From: Echiichthys vipera
Taxonomy: Eukaryota > Chordata > Actinopteri > Perciformes > Trachinidae
NCBI GenBank assembly: GCA_963691815.1
Contig: OY829661.1
Span: 4,395,001 to 4,459,000 of the forward strand
Reading direction: 5' to 3'
DNA length: 64,000 bases
Shown in pieces: positions 1 through 12,000 of the stretch (positions within the stretch are counted from its first letter, which is position 1; each line of letters begins with the position of its first letter). A program made the translations under genes and the position numbers. Under the pieces are notes generated by a model. That model made no database searches. It was not told where the DNA came from and saw nothing but the letters and a program-made list of their open reading frames with translations.

Positions 1-1749
1 ACAATTCAGAGGCCAGAGACGTTTGTGAAGTATTTTTGCTGAAGTCAGCTTATATGTCACAGAAGCATCTTTTTCATAGGACTGTCAAAATCTTAACTTG
101 ACAGTTTGTCTATCAATGAATAAGCATACAAAGAAGATCGTTAGTAACTGCGGTGTAACTAGAAGTTCTCTTGACAATAGTCAGAACAATACTAGGCTGT
201 GTTGATGAGCTCGCTATTGAGGAGAGAACAGGACTGGAACAAATGTGTGCTGTGTTTGGCTCCGCTTTGACCTTAACTTCATAGAAATCTTGAGGGTTAC
301 ACCATTAAAGTAGAAAACTGCTGATAAAAATAGATACAGAGACATTAACAAACAAATCAGAAAGTAGGGGGGTAAAACATTTAAAACTTGAATACAATCA
401 AATAAGTATAAAATAAATAGTGGCCATAACTAATCAAAGCCAGGCTTAAAGGTAGACATCAACAGTTTCAGCTGCTCTCAGAGCCTTGTCAGAGCAGCAT
501 TTATTGGAAGCATGTGAGACAATTAGACCATGAAGTGCTTTAAGTAAAGGGGATTTGTAATCAATAGGAAAACTGGCAGGCAAGGACTTTTGAATAGATG
601 TAATATGTCTTGTCCTTCTGGGACAGAAGTGTTCTGAATCAAACTAACTGATTTTCTACGCTTATGGTAGACCTGATAGGAGAGCATTACAGTAGTCCCT
701 TCTGCTGAATATAAAAGAGTGCATTAGTCTCTCAGTGGTGGGTGGAGAGAGATGAATGCACTAAAGTTTAGTTTAGAGATGACACCAAGGTTCCTCATGC
801 TACAGAATTTATTTTTACAGCCAGTCTCTCTCTCTCTGAGCCTTAAAACCCAACGACTGAAGAGTCTGTTTTGTTATTTGAAGAGAGCTTCATTTAAAAT
901 GAGCACAGGTTGGTAAATGCAGCAGTTGTTTTCCTCCTTCATGTGAAATGTACAAATACCACAGCTGAAAGGAATCCCCTCCTAAACAAGGCACAGAGTG
1001 GTATGCGGTGTCCACCCTGCTGCAGCTGAATGACCAGTCACAGCCGTGTGCTGCTGTTTCACCCTAATCCCAGTCAAACACACTGCTGACTCAGCAGGCT
1101 GATGCATGACTGTCCTGTCTGTTGTGTTGCATCTGTGCAGTCCTAAAAACACAACACACATGCACACATTTAGCTTTTAGGTAAAACATACAGTGGTTGA
1201 GATGTATTCTCTCCCCCCTTAACTTTTTACGTGAGTCCCTGCAATATCATAACCAAAATATAATTGATTTAATCTTTGTTAACATCAAATTGCAGGCATT
1301 GCCTGATGATCAAAATAATGACTTAAAGATATAATCCGTAAAGTTTTCATCTAGTTAAAGCTACATTCGGCAAGTCGAAGATCGACTGAGCAGATTTAAT
1401 TTACTCAGTCAAATTTCGTCTACTCACATAACCCCCCCCCCCCCCACCACCACCAAGCTCCTCCGCTCCCTCCCATGCTCGTCAGTGCGCGTGCACCAGA
1501 TTCCTGAGAATGCGCCTGTGTCTTCTCTGATCAATAAACAGCATGGAGTACACGCTACATGGAGGTAGGCTAGCTAACTTACTCGTAGATAGCAATCATT
1601 AAGCGTATGCCTAGATTGAGGTGTTGTGCCTGTGATATTGCAACATGCGCGAGGGGGGTCTGTGGCGTGTGCACGAACTGTGAACTGCACTGAGTGGCCA
1701 GGATGATACGGGCACGGTGTATTTTTGCAAAACAAATGACAAACTTTAG
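1..1749. other. Non-coding, no gene recognised
   Basis: No open frame here resembles a protein family, and no exon that could serve as the missing N-terminus of the downstream kinase-like gene was found. A C-rich tract followed by CACCACC lies at about 1432-1455. Only short spurious frames are present. Unannotated ancient repeats may be present but could not be named. Confidence 0.6.
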
Positions 1750-1757
1750 GCGCACTT

Positions 1758-2618
1758 CAGTGGCGGCTGCTGGTCTTTCAAGGAGGGGAAGCTCATTTTT
1801 CCGGCCTACATCATAAATATGTTTGTTTATTTATATGTAAATTCTACCCTTCGTTCCTTCTGAGAAAATGATCTGTGACCTTGTCGTACCAACTAGGCGT
1901 CTTTTCCAGGGACTTGACCAGTGTCCTCTCAATGGCAGCAGAGCTAGGCTGCTTAAACAGCCTTGGCCAAGCTGGAGCTGCTGCGCCAGGCTACTGTGAA
2001 GTGTGACCGCCTGTGAGTGTGAGTGATCGTGATGGGGGGAGAAGCTCCACAGCTGATGCTGCTTGTTGGGGAAAGACAGACAAAGACAAAGACAAAGTCT
2101 CTGGGGATCGGGAAAGTCTCCGGATAATTTCAGAACAACAGAATGAAAAACTTGGAAAATGCTCCAGTGGATGTTTATTCTTCAAGATCGCTGATTCGCT
2201 CATTTAGCTGTCAATCAAAAAATGATTCCACCTCAGAAAGCTCATCCAATCATCATGCAGAAGCCGAGCGTCCGGGCCAGGCCACTGTCCCATAGACCCC
2301 CAGAGACTCTGAGCGTCCGAAGAGCGGGACGAAGCCCAGCATTTATCCAATGAGCGTCTAGTTTCTCTGCAGTGGAACAACCTGCTCTACGCTTCCCCAG
2401 TGAAGTCAGTAGAAGCTGAGCGTCTGACTGTGTAAAGAGCTGTGGAGCTGTGGGGATGAATGAGAAGGAAGTTGCTCCAGTTACCTGTGATAAGGAGCTG
2501 ATTCTGAACAAAGGATGAAGCTTTCTAGCGTGTATTTAGTCAATGAAATGTACACACAGCAGTACTTATTTCACCACTTTGATGAGCTTCCCTTGCAGTC
2601 TTAGAGCAATCACCACTG
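1758..2618. mobile_element. Non-autonomous hAT-like DNA transposon
   Basis: The left end starts CAGTGGCGGCTGC and the right end, read on the reverse strand, starts CAGTGGTGATTGC. Both continue into an AAGGGAAGCTCAT-like block (about 1781-1793 and 2581-2593), giving imperfect terminal inverted repeats. The 8 bases outside each end (gcgcactt at 1750-1757, gtgaactt at 2619-2626) agree at 6 of 8 positions, as expected for an old 8-bp hAT target duplication. The interior of about 0.86 kb has no transposase frame. The superfamily call rests on TIR style and TSD length. Confidence 0.65.
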
Positions 2619-2626
2619 GTGAACTT

Positions 2627-5417
2627 AGAGGTGCGTTTTTTTTCTAAAACCGGATGATTTATGTTGTTCTATCGGAGTAGAGTGTTGGCTTTAGTGAATA
2701 TGATCAAACAAATGTTGCCAACTGCGACTTTAATTATCCTATCTTTTAAAGTTTTAACTCACTCTGTCATAGATAGGAACTAACTAGTCAGTTAAAACAA
2801 TGGTGACTGATCACATGACCCACTAATAAAAGCACTTGTTGCCTTTTTGCCAAGAAATACGATCGGAGTGTCTGTGACAACTTGTGGAGCATGTGAAGGC
2901 GTCACAGCATTGTGCAGGTGAAAGCTGTCAATCTACTGACATCATACAGTCGACGCTGTTTGGTTTCCGAAGGAACTTTGGGAGATGAAGTCCCTGAGGC
3001 CTGCCTGCAATTACATCTTACTGCCAAAGAGGCTGCTAGAAACAATGTATCTCACTTCTAACAGATTACAACTTAAGTTTCAGATCCTTTTTCCAGTCAT
3101 TTATATAAGTCAGACTGCCAGATAGTGAGGCATGATTCATCACTCAATGTGTTTCTGTACTACTTCAGAGTGGATCTGAAACTTGGCAATATGCATGGTG
3201 ATGTCAGGCTGGTGTCCAAATGACTTGCAAATATTCAAATTTGACATACCACTCTATAGACCAACATTGTTTTGGTTGGTGAGTGAAGCAAATCTACTAG
3301 CCACTTCCATATTTAACAAGCATTTGTCTGGTGGATGGTGCTTTTTTTGCACTCTGGTCCCACTGCTCTGTTAAGGAAACCCGTGTCATGGCCAAGATTG
3401 GCATTTTTGGGGCCCTTAAGATGTGTTGCCAGGTTGGTTCAAAAACAACATTATTAGCCAGAAAAAAATCTGAACATTGAAAAAATAAGAAAAAACACCA
3501 CACTCAACATTTTGTCACCTCATTAGTCATTGCTCGATAACAACTGAAATGTACATCCAGTATTTCATTAAGATATATATTTCACAAGTGGAAGTGCAGA
3601 AGGGACAGCGCCCCAGCACCCACTGCTGCTCTGGGGACTTTGGACCTTGTCTCCCACGTTGCGTTCATGGTACAGCATGGGGGTGGAGCTCCATTCATTC
3701 CTATGAAAACTGCTCAGAAGCCAAAACAACTACTAACTTTAAAAATACCTGGGTGATCTGCTCTGCTTCAGCACTGTGGCCTACAGAGTAGGTGCACTAG
3801 AGACTTCCACCTGCTGAGCCTGCTACTTCCTGTTTAGCACTTTGGCTAATGATGGTTAAATGATTTAATTGTGTGGCTCTTATAGACTTTCCAAATGAAA
3901 GATAGACGCCTTTTTCGCCATGTAAGTTAATAGGAAAATAAGTATTTTGGGGCCAGAGGACATCATTGTGACAAACCCGATAGTTGTCATTCCAAATTCC
4001 ATTTGGCCACTATGTCAAATTGGTTTCAAAGCTGGTCGCACTTCCTGGGCCCCTTAACAGAGATGTGGTCTTTGTTGCATTTTCTGCCAGATCAGAGTGT
4101 CTATCTTTCAGAGCAGGACTCCCATACCTATTATTGATCGCCTTCCAACATGGCTGTCATCAGTCGGAGTTGATTTGCCACATCTTTGAACTCTGGCAGC
4201 AGCAACCAGTGTACTGATCTGTTCCACTTCACACAAGTTTCTGTGATAACACTTTAATAAATGTCTGGAAGAGCGACATACAGCAGGTGTAATGATTAGG
4301 ACATCTATCTATCTACAGTCTATAAAGAAGGCCCCTCTATGGTGGCCTATCTGGCCTCTGTCTCAAGAACTGAACATGACAAGAACTGATTTAGCATTCT
4401 GTCCAATATGGCTTAACACAATCTTTAAAGCATCATAATGCTAAATATACAGTAAAACAGATTTCACAAATTGTAGAGAACAGGGAGATATTTTCTTGAA
4501 ATGACCGAAATAATACTTTGACTGTAATTCTAAGATAAATAAACAATTGAAGTCCTTAATATCAAACAGGGTTACTGTCTCAGTTCTGTGTTTTGATTAG
4601 TTCCGCATCAGATCTCAACATGCAGTCCAAATTGAAATACGATACAGGGGGTTCAGTCACCTGTGTGAGTGATAAAGAATATGGAGGGACCCTGAAATAA
4701 TCAGTCCATCAGATTCAGAGTTATACAATTGAAAATCCCCCAAACAGCATATATGACTCCCTCCAGACTAAAAAACAAACAAACTTTGATTCATATGTTG
4801 TGGCACTGTCCCACAGAAAAGTCCTTTTTGGACAGAAGTATCCCATCTGATTTCAGTACAGCTCGTTTTCAGAGAGTTCCTCCAGAGCTGAAGTAGAGGC
4901 AGGCTTCACCTCCAGGTCACTGACCATCAGATGATGTTTGTCACCCACACAGTCCACATACATACATACATACATACATGCATTTTTTGTGGTGTTTTAA
5001 TGCTACAAAAACAACGGAAAACTGAAATTCCTTCTTTATTTTGTTGTACTTGAAACCAAATGTGATTTTTGATTTAAACCTTGGACTGTTTCTGTTGGAA
5101 CTGGCTGGCACCCCATGAAAAGAACATTCAGCTACTCTGCTACAGTGCGTTGGAAACACATGAAAACCCTGAGGCTTAATGGCTGGAATAATTAAGTGTA
5201 TTTTATTTCATAACGCACAAACCTAAAGGATTAAGAATACTGAGTGAGTGCTGCTAAAGTCACTGTATATATAGTACATATAGCCTTCCCCTAACACTGT
5301 CTCCCACTCATCACTCATGTGCTCAAACTCAAGGCAGTGTGTAATGTATGCATTGTCTATCTATAAAATGCAAATGTACTGTATGTATTTATATCTTTCC
5401 TCTTTCTCCCACTCTAG
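2627..5417. other. Non-coding interval upstream of the first visible pip5kl1 exon
   Basis: No credible exon was seen. The interval holds one copy of a dispersed repeat (about 2748-2853) and a short CATA tract at about 4956-4980. The first coding exon(s) of pip5kl1 would be expected here or further upstream, but I could not recognise them. Confidence 0.5.
2748..2853 (-). repeat. Dispersed repeat, copy 1 (inverse of 22355-22450)
   Basis: The reverse complement of this segment closely matches about 22355-22450, including the shared string AAAAAGGCAACAAGTG and, further on, ATCAGTCACCATTG. Similarity stops on both sides, so this is a dispersed repeat. No family name can be given. Confidence 0.7.
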
Positions 5418-5995
5418 AATGAACTTTCAGATGCTGATTTCAGATTAGAAGTCACTCAGATTCATAAGGTAGGTGGAAGGACTCAAATTAATTATTATGC
5501 ACCCACCTGCTTTTTCAGTTGTGTGTGTGTGTGTGTGTGTAGGATTTTACAATGGAGACGTTTGCGGGCCCCGTGTTTGCCAGCCTGCGTGGCTCTTTAG
5601 GAATGACAGAGCAGGAGTATCAGCAGTCGCTCTGCTCTGAAAACTGCTACCTCCAGTTCATCAGCAACTCCAAGAGCAAGGCCGACTTCTTCCTGACGTG
5701 AGTCCGCACACACCAGCTGTTAACTCACACACACACATGATTGTTCCTCTCTTTTCATATAAAATTAACATTTATTTTGGATTGAAATGCCATTTTAACT
5801 ATGACTCTAAACCTGTTGTATTATTGATAGGATAGAGATCTACTTACTCTGTGCTTTTGAACTTCTAGAAATGATAAACGCTTCTTTTTGAAGACCCAGA
5901 ACAAAAGGGAAATCAAATTCCTTCTGGCCAACCTGAAGATCTACATGGAACACCTGAGAAAATACCCCCATTCATTGCTGGTCAAGTTCCTAGGT

Positions 5996-6058
<63 letters not shown>

Positions 6059-9000
6059 CACACACCCACACCCACACACACACACACACACACACACTTC
6101 AACACAATGACAAGCATATAGTAAGCAAAGACTTTGAACGCGGCGTGGTTGTTGGTGCCAGACGGGCTGCTCTGAGTGTTTCACAAACTGCTGATCTACT
6201 GGGATTTTCACGCACAGCCAGTTTAGGGTTTACAGAGAATGCTACCAAAAAGAGAAATGATCCAGTGAGCGGCACTTCTGTGGGCGCAGATGCCTTGTTT
6301 TAGCCAGAGGTCAGAGGAGAATGGCCAGACTGGTTGGAGCTAATAGAAAGGCAACAGGAACTCAAATATCCACTCGTTACAACCGAGGTATGCAGCATCT
6401 GTGAACGCACAACACATCGAGCCTTGAGGCGGATGGGCTTCAGCAGCAGAAGACCACACCTGCCACTCCTGTCAGCTAAGAAAAGGAAACTGAGGCTACA
6501 GTTAGCACAGGCTCACCAAAACTGGACAATAGAAGATTGGAAAAATGTTGCATGGTCAGATGAGTCTCGATTTCTGGTCTCAACATTCAAATGGTAGGGT
6601 CAGAATTTGGCGTCAACAACATGAAAGCATGAATCCATCCTGCCTTGTATCAACGGTTCAGGCTGGTGGTGGTGTAATGGTGTGGGGGATATTTTATTGC
6701 CACACTTTGGGCCCATTAGCACTAATTGAGCATCGTGTCAACACCACAGCCTACCTGAGTATTGTTGCTCACCATGTGGACCCATCTTCTGATGCTACTT
6801 CCAGCAGGAGAACGTGCCATGTCATAAAGCGTGAATCATCTCTGACTGGTTTCTTGAACATGACGATGAGTTCACTGTACTCTAATGGCCTCCACAGTCA
6901 CCATATCTCAATACAATAGAGCACCTTTGGTATTGGCATCATGGATGTGCAGCCGACAAATCTGCAGCAACGGCGTGATGCTGTCATCAATATGGACCAA
7001 ACTCTCTGAGGAATGTTTCCAGAACCTTGTTGAATCTGTGCCACGAAGGATTAAAGCAGTTCACACGGCAAAAGAGGGTTCAACCAGGTACTAGCAAGGT
7101 GTACCTAATAGAGAGACTGGTGGGGAGCAAGATCGTTTGCTAACTTAGCTCATATGAGCAGAATCAAAATTGACACTCATATCCATTCAGCATCCAATCA
7201 CAAGGAGGCAACAGTACCAGCAAATCACAGCAAAGTAGGAACAATTGTCATATTGTGGAAAAACACACATGGATTCCTATGTGATTGTTTCACAGCAATC
7301 GTGATCAGATATGTATCAACTTTAGGACCACATATGAAAGTGGTCTAGATGTGACCTCTGTCACATGAGAGCAAAAAAAATTTGATTTGGCTACATGCTA
7401 CACATGTAGCCGTCCTGGAAAACTGAGACGAGCAAGCGAGAGAGAGAGTGGGTAAGACGAATATATATGTGGTTGCACAGGTGGTTGTGTTAATGAGACA
7501 CAGGTGTTGTGTTAATGAGACACGGGTTGTTTAATTGTGAGGCGTGAGTGGTAGGATTAGTGAAGGGAGAGGGGTATGGTCTTGTTCCTGAACTCTAGTT
7601 AAATTAACTACATCTAAGGCCTAATCAACACGAGGGGGGCTGTTCTGTCAACTTGATCCAATCATATTCGCCTCTGGGAGCCGCCATCTCGTCAGACTTT
7701 GACTCCTCCTCATTTCCTCCTACAAAAAAAGGCTGCTAGTATATGTGTCATAGATAGCAGGCTGTACTGCAAGTCATGGTGCAAGTGCGGCTATTTAATT
7801 AGCATAACAAAGCTAACGTTAACACGGTGTGTTACTAAACCATCTGTTGGTACAGTTGAATGAAGGGCAAACCATCTTGTCACTTATGGAAACACCACCA
7901 CACGAATGACCGCAGTTGAGATGACGGAGTTAGCATGCTAATGATGCTAATCCTGACAACTAGCCTCCAGGGCGAAGTGAGGGTCAGAGGCTAACTGTCA
8001 CTCAAAAGGCTGCGCCCCTAATTATTCATAAACTTTAACCTCCAATAAAATAAAAATTAGCCTGTTACAAAAATATTCATACCCCTCAGTGTTGTCATGG
8101 AGATATGACCTAAACATACAGACTAGAATATTTTTTTATACCAGGTTTAAACAGGTTTAATTATGCTGTTTAAACAGCCTGTTTTACATGGGGGTCAATG
8201 AGAAACTGCTCTATTGTGCAAACTACTCTTACTGGACACTCAGAGAACTGCAGGAAGTTGCTGTGGTTGGGGCTTGGTACACACCACCAGTGTAATAAAC
8301 AATATCTCCGTCCACATGAAACAACAACACAAAATCCTCCTCAAACAATGTCATGCACATTCCATAGCAGTAGGTCGCGATAGCACCCCTAACAGGAAGG
8401 CCATTTTAGCCAATCACAAGGCTGGAAAAATAATTATTAAAAATAATTATTATTGTAATTATCTTAATAGATCATGCTGATGCCTCTGTGCTGATAAGTT
8501 GTTAAATAGCACCAGTATTTGGCGAAGTCTTCCGTAACAGCAACTCCATCAGCTGGTCACGTCTGGAGTGCTCCACAAGTCTCCATAGATAAACTCACTC
8601 TTTACCGTCGCATCGTGACGTCAAACAATGGTTTTCCTGTCCACACATGACTGCTGACACCGGTAAGTTCACCCCGGCTTACAAAAAACTCCGGTTTCAG
8701 AAGCCCACAAGTGCGGTTATGTGTGGATGAAAGGCCACGCTCTCAAAAATACCTGCGTTTGTGTGGAGGGCCCCTAAAAGTGCAAACCTCGATTCCAGAG
8801 TTCACACTACAAAAACATACATCAACACACCATAGATGTTTAGATTGATGGCCCAACATCCAGGCTTGAGACTTAGGCTTTCTATTCAAATATACATAGG
8901 TATGATTTTATTATGTAGTTGCAATCATAATGTTTTTACACTTTCACATCTCTGATCCTCAACTTTTCAGTGTTCACATTCACATCCTTTACCGTGTAAA

Positions 9001-12000
9001 AGTACCAGTAACACAATGAGAAATACTACAATCAGTCCTTCATTCAAACTCCTACTTAAAATAAATTACAAATGTTGATTAGATTGCTAATATTGATGCA
9101 TCAATGTTGGAACAGCATTTCACTGTTGTAATTACTGGAGTTGGCACGTCATATACAGCTTAGGGGCCTCATTTATAAAACTGTGCAAAGAATCCTTCCC
9201 AAAACATTGCGTCCGCACAAAACCATGATTGTGCAAAAAAAAAACGAGATTCGTAAAACATATTTTCACGCAATCTTTACTTTACGAATCGATAAAATCC
9301 CTCCTGGGTGGAATTTTGAGGGGAGGATCTCCACCAAGTGGCATTCCAAAAAAAAATCTACACATCAACTCATTACTATCTCAGCAGGGTCAAATTTTAC
9401 CTTTTCAATTCACAATTGTCTGCAATAACTTTGCACAAAACCTTTTCATAACTTCAGCCAACAGATGCAGTTATACAATTCAATTACACATGTTCTTAAA
9501 AACGTGTAGACTTGATAATCTATTCAAACTGCATCTTAACTTTGTGCCACCAGTATAGTCCTACTGTATACAGTATTTATATAGACTATCCACAACTACA
9601 ACTCGACTTTATACATTGTGAAATACATTTGTTACCAGTTATTTTATAGTTCATGTGTGTGTTTTTTCTGCTGACTCAGCTGTATTTCATGGTGTTTCCA
9701 CCAAGTGTCGCTGATTCACAAGTCATGTTTTTGGACTTTTTTCTAATCTTTGTTTCTGTAAAATATTGGATCATGTGAGCCTCAGCTGTTATTTAAATGG
9801 AACTATCACATTTATTTTTTAATTGGGGCTGCAAGCCAAAAGGGTTTGGTTTAAAGTTTTGCATATTATAAACTTATACTTAAGAGACAACTACCCATGT
9901 CACAATGATCCTTTATTATAACATTTTCTTACTACCTATGTACATTTTGATTATGTGTTTAAAAAAAACAAGAATGAAAGCGAATATTGGCCTCAAGTTC
10001 ATTGAACAGCCAGAAACATGACTAAAATGAATTTCAATGTTACTATGTGTATGCTGGATGTATTCATATGTAACTGTCTGCCAACATGCTCAACTTTATA
10101 ATGTGACAATATGTCATATAATATGTTGGACTGAGTTATTTCTCACTGTTTTTTCAAGGTGTTCACAGGATCATAATCCCACAGAGACGGAAGGTACAGA
10201 TCAAATTTCATTTCTGCTCTGGTTGGCATTATAATTAATGGATAATAAAAGTAACATAAAGCATTTCTCCTTGTCCTTTACAGAAATATTTCATTGTTAT
10301 GCAGAGTGTGTTTTATCCTGATGATCGAATCAATGCCAGGTTAGCTCAATTTGCTTGCCCCTGAAACACAAAACATGAGTAGTGTTACTATGATAGCAAC
10401 ACAGAAACACAGGCAGCATCTTTGTGTTTTGTATTGGCAGGTACGACATTAAGGGCTGTGAGGTGAGTCGTTGGACAGAGCCTGCACCAGAGGGGAGCCA
10501 CATTATTGTCGTTCTCAAGGACCTCAACTTTGAAGGCCAGTACATGACTCTGGGTAAGGTAAAAGACAGTGTGACTTATATGAGAGCTGTGAGTCATAGG
10601 ACGCTGTGTAGTAGAAAGGGTGGTGTAATTGCTCCCCCTTCGGGCCAATCAGTATATTAAAACACTCTGAAAATGCATCCTATCTTAAATGAACCCTGTG
10701 AAAACATCTAATTCAAATAAATCTAATCTTTTCAAATATTTCTGTACAGCCATGTTTGAGTTGTAATGTTATGTGGCGTGTGTATGTGTGCAGACCAGCA
10801 GCGTCCCTGGCTCCTGCGGCAGGTGGAGATCGACACACACTTCCTCCAGAGGCTCAACGTGTTGGACTACAGTCTCCTCCTGGCACATCAGCCCTTACAC
10901 CACGACGAACGCCACCAGAGTCTCTCTCTCGCTACTCTCATCATGAGAACCAAAAAGTCAGTGTCTTTAAGTTGTTCAAAGAGAGGGTTTCTCAACATTT
11001 TGTCAGCCTGTTTTTATGTCTCTGCACCTGTGACAGTCGGGGCCGGAGGCTTTATGTTTTTTTTATGGTTTTCTGTCCGTCAGAATGTTGTGAATATCTC
11101 AGGAACCCCTGGAGAGAAAGTCTCTCAGTTTCCAGTGTCTTCCACAGCTTCAAATGTCCACCTGGACTCAGAGATGAAGTGATTAGGTCAAAGGTCACTG
11201 TGACATTTTTAGCCATAACTCAAGAATTTCTGTGTTAATTATGACAACATTTTGAACACCAGAATAAAATTATGAAGTTATGAGAATGCTTTGGCACTGT
11301 GATGGACAGGGGGTGGCTAATTGCTAGCAGACACGAGCGGAGCAGACTCGAGACTCAAACCGGCTGATGTTGTCACCTGTGACTCAGCTTGTCAAGTCTT
11401 CAGCATCATCAGGGAAATTAAACAGTTTTTTCACTGTTTCATCGCTGTTTCATCACTATTAGAAATTCAGTTGTAGCAAGTTTCCCTCGTTTGGTATCAA
11501 ATTTTTTCCAGATGTGATCTCTGTCACATGAGAGCAAAAAAATGAAACTTTGCAACATGTTTTGACCAAAGATATATAAACAAAGCAGAGTGAGCACACA
11601 AGGACTAAGTAACTGAAATATCAATGATTAAGTTTTTCTTTTAAAAAGTCATAGTATATCATAGATTAAATTATTTTTGAAAAAGAATGTGTGATAATGG
11701 CTTATTTTAAATTCAGTTCTATTTATAGTGCCAAATCATAATAAAAGTGATCTCAGGACACTTTACAGAGTAGGTATAAACCACACTTTATGACTTATTT
11801 ATGATTTACAGAGACCCAACAATTCCCCCGTAGAGTACGTTGGCTTTGAAAACCTTCCCTTTAACAGACAGGAACGTCAGACAGACCCAGCTCTGTGGAG
11901 GACGGACATCTGTCTGCACCGGTTGGGGAGAAAGAAAAGGAGAGAGAAAGACAAAGACAGTTTGACAGAGAGAGACAAAGACAGACAGACAGACAGACAG

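Noticed and set aside
10756..11238. 160-codon + strand frame
   Set aside because: It overlaps pip5kl1 exon 10794-10956 in the wrong frame and runs into the intron. The frame that encodes the kinase-like motifs is the other one, ending at the donor at 10957.
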